A stretch of 64,000 nucleotides of DNA from positions 1 through 64,000 of the forward strand of contig JAFWMI010000179.1 of assembly GCA_017513965.1 (NCBI GenBank), given 5' to 3'. Made by a program: the position numbers and the translations under genes. Below are positions 58,775 through 64,000 of this stretch, piece by piece (positions within the stretch are counted from its first letter, which is position 1; each line of letters opens with the position of its first letter). This DNA is from Atopobiaceae bacterium. Lineage in GTDB: Bacteria; Actinomycetota; Coriobacteriia; Coriobacteriales; Atopobiaceae. Under the pieces are notes generated by a model. That model did no database searches and was not told where the DNA came from. It saw only the letters and a list, made by a program, of their open reading frames with translations.

Positions 58775-59827
58775 TCATCGGCTCAAATACGCCAAAATGC
58801 CCTCGACTATCTGTGGAGACTTGTAGCCGTCTCCGCTCTCTCCCTCCGCCCCGAAGGTTAGCGCAAGACCGAAGTTGTCCGCCATGCACTCCTCGGGATC
58901 GATGACGTAATCTGTGTTGCTCCCAAAGACTTCGTAAAAGTTGGCAGCTTGATCGGGCGTATAGTAGGCGTCTGTCCCATCGACCGGCACGAGGGCTGTG
59001 GTGCTGCAATCGAAGAATGAGTCACCCTTTTTCTCGAAGTGCCGCGTAGTTACGAAGTCCACGAAGCACTCCACGTCCCTCCCGCCGATGCTGAATGTGG
59101 CGGAGGAGTCGTGGTGCTCGACGTCGGGGTTGGAGATGTGGTACTCCATCACGCTGGGGGGCAGTTCGAAGCCAGCTTCGTGAACGCTAAAATGAATGAG
59201 CTTGTACATGTCCGCCCTAAAGTCTGGGTTAGATCTGGTCAGGCAGTGGAAGATCTCGTGCCAGAGTATCTCCGTTGGGAGGGCACTGTGTCCCCCGGCC
59301 TGTTCCATGCTGACCCATTGGTCGAGCAGGTCTGCCGAGATGAACACCGTCGTTCCGTGTGTGTATGCACCCGCGTAGCATTCCTCGGCCATGGTGGTCT
59401 TCACGAAGACGATCTCTTCGAGCGGGGGCAGGGTAAGCCCGCGATCGACAAGGGATTGGGTCATCTCGGTGAGGCGCTCGTCGATCACTGCCTTTTCCTC
59501 GTCGGTGAAGTCGAGGACCTGCTTGGCGGCGAAGGATTGGTACTCCTCCATCGTTGCGCCTGTCTTCTGCATCCTAAAGTCGAGGTCGTTCTGACTGAAG
59601 CCCGCGAAGTACTTCTCGTTCGAGAGCCTCAGGCCGTTGCCCTCGGATTTCGTGGCGAAGCGGTGCGCCATGCTCACGTGTCCTGTGGCGGTGCTCGACG
59701 TGTTCGTCCCATAGTTCGCACTGGTCGTGTTGGTGTCCGTGCTGCCAGACGTGCTCGTTTGGGAGGATGCGCATCCGCACAGGAGGAGTGTCATTACGAT
59801 TGCTATGGATGTCGTGAGCGTTTTCAT
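58775..59827 (-). CDS. Lipoprotein with zinc-peptidase-like HExxH motif
   Basis: A 350-residue lipoprotein (MKTLTTSIAIVMTLLLCGC lipobox; Ser/Thr-rich linker to about 50). HEIFH lies in TEILWHEIFHCLTRSNPD, and a later Glu in DPEECMADNFG could be the third zinc ligand, in the way of gluzincins. I do not recognise the exact family. No partner gene is visible; the neighbour upstream is the DUF4405 protein. Confidence 0.75.
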   Translation of the reverse strand: MKTLTTSIAIVMTLLLCGCASSQTSTSGSTDTNTTSANYGTNTSSTATGHVSMAHRFATKSEGNGLRLSNEKYFAGFSQNDLDFRMQKTGATMEEYQSFAAKQVLDFTDEEKAVIDERLTEMTQSLVDRGLTLPPLEEIVFVKTTMAEECYAGAYTHGTTVFISADLLDQWVSMEQAGGHSALPTEILWHEIFHCLTRSNPDFRADMYKLIHFSVHEAGFELPPSVMEYHISNPDVEHHDSSATFSIGGRDVECFVDFVTTRHFEKKGDSFFDCSTTALVPVDGTDAYYTPDQAANFYEVFGSNTDYVIDPEECMADNFGLALTFGAEGESGDGYKSPQIVEGILAYLSR

Positions 59828-59978
59828 GCAGCCTCAATTCCGCTGATAAAACGACTCGCAAGACGTTGCTTTGATTCTCATAATACACTGCTTACATATG
59901 TGAGCGCCACGGTGCAGGGATTGTAAGCGGGAACGGGGGGAGCGGAGAACGTCAACCGATGCTCCATGTGGTCATCTG

Positions 59979-60677
59979 TCAGTTCCGTTTCCCATGTGTT
60001 CCGATGACGCGGCGTAGGCAGTGGAACGCGGCTGTAACAAGCACGGCGATTGCGGTGTAGCGCATGCACGTTAGCACGAGTGGCGTCGCGAAGTCCACGA
60101 AAGCGAACTGGGCCAGACCGAGCAAATACATACCCATTCTCATCTGCACAAACGCATAAATTCCATAGCAGGATATCATCATTACCACGATGCGTCCCAA
60201 CCATACCAAAGAGCTCGGCGATTCCGAGCCCTTTGGCCTAACAAGCCTGTCAAAGCCCTTGAGCTGCAGCCCTGCATGTGCAAATGCGAACACGAAGCTC
60301 CAATACGAGCACAGCATGTGCATGCGCCGCGCCCAGCTTGCACCCGGAAGCGAGGGCAAGAACCCGAACGCGTACTTCGATAACACCAGCGAGCTGATCA
60401 CTTGCCCGAGCATGCAGGCCAAGAGCCCCACGACCGCCACAAGCTGCAACATGCGCACGGCATTGTACCGACCGCGAAACAATGCTCTGAACCACCTGCG
60501 ATTGAGCGCTATGTGCACTGCGACGGCGATAAACAAAGCGATGCCCACATATTCATGGGGTACCTCTTGGACGAGCGCTGTTGCCATTACGACAATAAAC
60601 AGAACCGACATGGCAACATCCACGACGACACGTACCCAAGCCCTATGCCGTTTAACGCTGTGCGCCACGATTACCAC
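59979..60677 (-). CDS. DUF4405-like (cytochrome b561-type) membrane protein
   Basis: A 232-residue membrane protein with about six segments; GTG start. PHEYVGIALFIAVAVHIALNRRWF and WSFVFAFAHAGLQLK carry the membrane histidines expected of heme-binding four-helix proteins of the DUF4405 type. It follows flavodoxin genes in the same direction, as in related redox clusters, and may pass electrons across the membrane. Confidence 0.75.
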   Translation of the reverse strand: MVIVAHSVKRHRAWVRVVVDVAMSVLFIVVMATALVQEVPHEYVGIALFIAVAVHIALNRRWFRALFRGRYNAVRMLQLVAVVGLLACMLGQVISSLVLSKYAFGFLPSLPGASWARRMHMLCSYWSFVFAFAHAGLQLKGFDRLVRPKGSESPSSLVWLGRIVVMMISCYGIYAFVQMRMGMYLLGLAQFAFVDFATPLVLTCMRYTAIAVLVTAAFHCLRRVIGTHGKRN

Positions 60678-60722
60678 CCCATCTGCATTAGCCCTGCGGC
60701 TTTTGCGAGTTGATCCAATCCT

Positions 60723-60800
60723 TCACCATGCCGAGGTTGCGGTCACGCTGCCAGCAACCAATCCCAACTTCACGAAGCTGCGTCTTGTTATCGATTGCAT
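60723..60800 (-). pseudogene. Tat signal peptide stub of a lost redox protein
   Basis: A strong ribosome binding site (GAGGGGA) precedes ATG 60800. The 25 codons read MQSITRRSFVKLGLVAGSV plus TATSAW, a twin-arginine signal peptide, then stop. In the +1 frame WINSQKPQG continues, so the mature protein has been deleted. Neighbour order suggests a second flavodoxin. Confidence 0.6.
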
Positions 60801-60811
60801 ACGTTCCCCTC

Positions 60812-61525
60812 TTATTGCAGGCTCTCCAGCCAGGAATCGACCTGCGACTCTGCCTCGCTTCGGTTGTTCTGAGCCGTCTCGCCCGACATGGTGAGTCCGG
60901 CCGTAACGGTTGCACCCGCGCACTTGCTTGCCACTGTGGAGAACATGCCCGACTCGCCGCTACCCGCATGGGTGTTGAACGGTGAGATGGTCTTGTCGTT
61001 CCAATCGAGTGCCTCGATGGCCGTGTACACGGGCATGGGGAGGTCGCCCCACCAGCACGGGAAGCCGAAGAAAACCGTGTCGTAGCCGGCTATGTTTGGC
61101 ATCGCCTTCAGCTCGGGTCGGGCGCCCTCATGCTGCTCATCAAGCGCCTCGTTGCAGCAATCATCGTAGCCTGCGGGATACGCTGTGACGCGCTCGATCT
61201 CGAATAGGTCGGCGCCTGTCTTCTCCGCAATCATCTGTGCGAGTACCATGGTGTTGCCCACCTCGACCGTGCCTACGCCGTAGTTCTCGTCGGCGCGCGA
61301 GAACACGAGGACCAAAGAACCACCCTTGCCCGCTGCCTCCTGGGAGGACGAAGTGGCGTTGGTTGCATCTGCGGCATCGTCAGGTTTCGTGCTTGGCGAC
61401 GACGACGAGCTCGGCGTGTTGCCGTTGTTTCGGTTTTGTGCGCATCCTGCAAGCCCTGCTACCGCCCCTAGCGTCGAGATGCCGGCAAGCTGTAGGAACC
61501 TTCGTCTTGTAGTGTTGTCATCCAT
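60812..61525 (-). CDS. Tat-exported lipoprotein flavodoxin
   Basis: A 237-residue protein; ATG 61525 chosen (a GTG three codons earlier is possible). TTRRRFLQLAG is a twin-arginine motif and LAGC a lipobox, so it is folded before export and anchored outside. After a Ser/Thr linker comes a flavodoxin domain (LVLVFSRADENYGVGTVEVGNT phosphate loop region; FFGFPCWWGDLPMPVYT). It carries FMN and one or two electrons; the partner is probably the DUF4405 protein. Confidence 0.88.
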   Translation of the reverse strand: MDDNTTRRRFLQLAGISTLGAVAGLAGCAQNRNNGNTPSSSSSPSTKPDDAADATNATSSSQEAAGKGGSLVLVFSRADENYGVGTVEVGNTMVLAQMIAEKTGADLFEIERVTAYPAGYDDCCNEALDEQHEGARPELKAMPNIAGYDTVFFGFPCWWGDLPMPVYTAIEALDWNDKTISPFNTHAGSGESGMFSTVASKCAGATVTAGLTMSGETAQNNRSEAESQVDSWLESLQ

Positions 61526-61552
61526 GACCCTCACCCCTCTTTTGTAGAAAAC

Positions 61553-62011
61553 TTAATACCTGTTAATGCGGCACTTCGCCTTTATGCGGCGGATGTCATC
61601 GGGCAACTCGTCTATCGGCATGTTGCGTGGCGTGTCGCACGTGCCCGACTCTTGTGCGACATCGTAGAACCAGCACTTGTAGGAAATGAAGTCATGCGCG
61701 AGCTTGAGCTCCTCCAACTGTGCCTCAATGGCTGCTTTGCGTTCGTAGACGATTTTGCGACGCTCCTCGATGGTCGAGTCGCCCGCTAGGTACAGCTGGA
61801 TGTACTCGCGTATTTCCTTGATGGGCATGCCCGATACCTTAAGCCGTTCGACGAAGCGCATCCACTCTAGGTCGTCCTCGCTAAACAGGCGTACCCCGCC
61901 ACCCGTGCGCGAAACGTTGGGTATGAGTCCGTTCTTGTCGTAGAAGCGGATTGTGGTCGCGGGCATGCCCAGCTCCTCGGCCGCCTCGCCGATGGTGTAG
62001 AGCCTGTCCAT
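61553..62011 (-). CDS. MerR-family regulator, AdhR-like
   Basis: A 152-residue regulator: winged-helix MerR domain (1-70; YTIGEAAEELGMPATTIRFYDKNGLIP), long dimerisation helix (75-115), and a C-terminal tail with cysteines at about 118, 130 and 147. The length and tail match aldehyde/redox-sensing AdhR-type members found next to aldo/keto reductase genes. It lies four bases after the stub of such a reductase and is driven by the operator at 62152-62182. Confidence 0.88.
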   Translation of the reverse strand: MDRLYTIGEAAEELGMPATTIRFYDKNGLIPNVSRTGGGVRLFSEDDLEWMRFVERLKVSGMPIKEIREYIQLYLAGDSTIEERRKIVYERKAAIEAQLEELKLAHDFISYKCWFYDVAQESGTCDTPRNMPIDELPDDIRRIKAKCRINRY

Positions 62012-62015
62012 GGTG

Positions 62016-62102
62016 TTACTTCATTTCCTTTTCCCAAAAGCGGATGACGTTGCCCCACGCCCAGGCGCCGAGTGCCATCTTGGGATAGTTGATTTTTGTC
62101 AT
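62016..62102 (-). pseudogene. Gutted aldo/keto reductase gene
   Basis: AAGGAG and ATG 62102 open a 28-codon frame, MTKINYPKMALGAWAWGN followed by VIRFWEKEMK and stop. The first 18 residues are those of an aldo/keto reductase N-terminus (YPKMALGxWAWG). The catalytic barrel is missing: a clean internal deletion appears to have joined both ends in frame. Confidence 0.65.
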
Positions 62103-62151
62103 GCGTCCACTCCTTACAAATCGGTCAGTTGAAATCATCGTTGCTAAGAGC

Positions 62152-62182
62152 AGCTTGCAACTTAAACCATGGTTTAGGTCAA
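62152..62182 (-). promoter_or_regulatory. MerR-type promoter/operator
   Basis: On the minus strand TTGACC (-35, 62177-62182) is followed by the 14-base perfect palindrome TAAACCATGGTTTA (62163-62176) inside a 19-base spacer before a weak -10 (CAAGCT, 62152-62157). The long spacer with a central dyad is the hallmark of promoters twisted open by MerR proteins. The remaining gap up to 62423 shows no gene. Confidence 0.65.
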
Positions 62183-62423
62183 TGGATAATCTCGAAGTTG
62201 TGAAAGTATCTCCATAAGCGGCATGAAGGAAGCCGCTTGCACCGATGCGGCATGGTTTGCCGTCGTCTGAGCAGAACGTACATATGCGTGCTTGGTGCCT
62301 TCGTCGAGCGTCGTCGGTGATGAAGCAGGGGATAGTGCTTTGATACACTTCCAACTACGATTGCGCAATTTGGACTCGTTGGCGCTAACCAGATGAGTTG
62401 CGATGGCAAGGCATGAGGTCATT

Positions 62424-63629
62424 ATGAAAAACGGTATCAAGAGGGTGCTCAAGCGAATCATTATTGCCGCGGGGGTTCTCCTCTCTCTCTTTGTGTTGCT
62501 CGTAATTCTTTTGCTGATTGACAATCAAAGGCGGATTGATGAGCGGAATGAGTATTACCGGTTGCACAAAGAAGAAATTGAGGCGCAGAGGGAAGCCGAA
62601 TTCGTGGCGCTCGACTTTAGTGTTGAGGATTCGTCTGAGGAACTGGTTGTGGATACCTACCAGTCGGGCTTTTCTGGCAAATCGTTGAACGTTTACGACA
62701 GTGCCTACCTCGACATGTATTTTGACTACCCTTCTTTGGAGGTCAACGATGTTAAACGCACGCTCAAAGCCAATCGAAAAATCCCCAAGGCGCACAAGGA
62801 GATAATCAGCTACTTTATCGACCGCGTGTACGAGCTATACCCGCAAACCGATTTTAGGCCATTCGAGTTCAACCTACGTACGTTGGAGGTAGTGGAAGTC
62901 GATAAATGGGATATGAGCCTGACAGCCCTGAACCCTTATGCCTATGCCTGCTACGTGCGAACGGAGAATAGGATATACCTTCCGCAAGGAAAAGTGTTTG
63001 AGCCAGGTGGCTGGGATTGGCAGGTGATCATACACGAGCTGAGTCATGCGCTGAGGACGGTGGACTATGATAACAATTGGGGTGACTGGGACGATAGATT
63101 CCGCTACCTGATTTCTTCATACGATAATACTAACGTGATTGGTGAAGAGGCCCTTAATTCGCTATTTGCAGTGAGTCTTCTCGAATACAACGAGCGGGAC
63201 ATCGCCTATCAGTTGCAATCGAACATGGTGGGCGTGATGCTCGAATGCATGGATAACTATAGCTTGGCAGATTATCCAAACCATAGTTATTCGTACTTTC
63301 TTTCGAAACTCGACGAGACTAACGGGAATCACAACTATGCCTCCTCAATTATGAAGCTGTTGGAAGCTCAACGGGACGACTGGGAAGAAACCCGCTGGAA
63401 TCGACCACGGTCAACTTACTATCCGCTATACGACTATGTTTGCAAGATGTGGCTCGATAAGCACGCGCTCCCAGATATGGATGTATCCGATCTCGACGAG
63501 TTGACGGCAAGCTTACTTGAACGAGTTGTGTATGACGTGCCTGAGGATTACGACATCGATACTGACGAGTTCTACCGCTACGCGCGAACCTATTATGCAG
63601 AACAGTTTGATGCGCCCGAAGAGAAGTAG
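62424..63629 (+). CDS. Membrane-anchored protein with gluzincin-like HExxH motif
   Basis: A 401-residue protein; ATG 62424 chosen (GAGG upstream), although an ATG seven codons earlier is possible. One transmembrane segment (about 12-32) anchors an external domain. VIIHELSHALRTVDYD has HELSH and GEEALNSLFAVSLLEYNER supplies a Glu about 50 residues later, the spacing of a third zinc ligand. Base composition is AT-richer than its neighbours, hinting at acquisition. Family unknown; probably a peptidase. Confidence 0.75.
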   Translation: MKNGIKRVLKRIIIAAGVLLSLFVLLVILLLIDNQRRIDERNEYYRLHKEEIEAQREAEFVALDFSVEDSSEELVVDTYQSGFSGKSLNVYDSAYLDMYFDYPSLEVNDVKRTLKANRKIPKAHKEIISYFIDRVYELYPQTDFRPFEFNLRTLEVVEVDKWDMSLTALNPYAYACYVRTENRIYLPQGKVFEPGGWDWQVIIHELSHALRTVDYDNNWGDWDDRFRYLISSYDNTNVIGEEALNSLFAVSLLEYNERDIAYQLQSNMVGVMLECMDNYSLADYPNHSYSYFLSKLDETNGNHNYASSIMKLLEAQRDDWEETRWNRPRSTYYPLYDYVCKMWLDKHALPDMDVSDLDELTASLLERVVYDVPEDYDIDTDEFYRYARTYYAEQFDAPEEK

Positions 63630-64000
63630 CTATGGAGCCACTATACGCGCTGGAAGCAAACATGCCTGTTCGCCGGTACTCCTCGGAGTCTGCCGCTGCT
63701 ACAAGGCCAATGTATAACGAGAAGAAGGGCATTTGCGAACAGATGGACGCAGCCAGCAAGCCCCGCTCATCTTGGACGCTTCCAAGACCCGTTGCTACAT
63801 CCGTTCGTCCGACGCAACCTTGCTTACGTAATCGCGCTGCGCAACGAACAGATGGGCGATGAGCTCTGCGAAGACTGGCGGCAGACTCCGGCAGGAGGCG
63901 TATACCGCCATAATGACGTCCTCGAAGCCGTCGAGTGTTCGCAAATCGAACCAGGACCAGTCCCAATATGGCTTGAGGAAAGAGAAGCGATTGGCGCAGA
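63630..64000 (+). other. Open frame at the window edge, possible partial gene
   Basis: Directly after the stop of the HELSH protein the same frame stays open to the end of the window. From about 63795 it reads like protein (PFVRRNLAYVIALRNEQMGD, then ELCEDWRQTPAGGVYRHNDV). There is no early start codon or ribosome binding site; it may be a remnant or the beginning of a gene cut by the edge. Antisense frames here look like shadows. Confidence 0.25.

Noticed and set aside
63349-63966. 205-codon minus-strand frame at the right edge
   Set aside because: It overlaps the end of the HELSH protein gene on the other strand and has no recognisable motif or start signal.

Overview
The window is a piece of a high-GC Gram-positive chromosome. 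Several traits together point to a host-associated Coriobacteriia, probably an Olsenella/Atopobiaceae-type anaerobe: BspA-like and ChW-type surface proteins, three GH1 (phospho-)beta-glucosidases, a nickel/peptide ABC importer with histidine-rich parts, lipoproteins with classical lipoboxes, purine-rich ribosome binding sites and no outer-membrane genes. This assignment is inference from gene content; there is no rRNA in the window. I found no tRNA, rRNA, CRISPR array, phage or complete insertion sequence.

Layout. 1-7.6 kb: two BspA-like surface proteins (the first cut by the window edge) flank a HipA remnant, a 61-residue double-glycine-leader peptide gene, an exported DUF6273-like protein and an FHA protein. 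7.6-12 kb: a Gfo/Idh oxidoreductase, a 65-residue orphan protein, three mini XRE regulators, a YdcF-like protein and a double-psi-barrel wall protein. 12-20 kb: a small operon (NifX-like, GNAT, possible SOS-linked protein), cysE and larE sharing a palindromic promoter region, a GH1 enzyme, a AAA ATPase behind an iterated GTCGAAAA array, a glyoxalase-family protein and a second copy of the 65-residue protein family. 20-27 kb: a diguanylate cyclase and a five-gene nickel/peptide-type ABC operon. 27-41 kb: GH1, iron alcohol dehydrogenase, cupin, TPR protein, bactofilin-like membrane protein, CDF metal exporter, MFS carrier, thymidine kinase, an XRE/zinc-ribbon regulator, an M13 lipoprotein peptidase and a frameshifted Ig/ChW surface protein. 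40-51 kb: a SixA-CHAD fusion, a very large RsbU-type phosphatase fused to its own anti-sigma-like kinase domain, a hydrolase, an aldehyde dehydrogenase, an intact radical SAM/SPASM maturase, and a wreck in which a second maturase is fused to a broken glycosyltransferase. 51-64 kb: an EamA carrier, an RpiR regulator next to a GH1 protein whose acid/base glutamate is glutamine, a solute-binding lipoprotein translationally coupled to a hybrid histidine kinase, two exported HExxH proteins, and a redox cluster (DUF4405, flavodoxin, MerR) in which two genes have been gutted.

How it fits together. Sugar use is represented by GH1 enzymes without any PTS or permease in the window, by an RpiR regulator and by a binding-protein/sensor-kinase pair. 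Metal handling is represented by the nickel-type importer and a manganese-like CDF exporter. Peptide modification is represented by the SPASM maturases and, 45 kb away, a GG-leader peptide; no link between them is shown. The most notable observations are the Gln-for-Glu GH1 enzyme, the GG-leader peptide gene, the paralogous FIPGKV small proteins, the shared cysE/larE operator and the histidine kinase coupled to a lone binding protein. Several pseudogenes (hipA, second maturase plus glycosyltransferase, aldo/keto reductase, Tat protein, Ig/ChW protein) show recent local decay.
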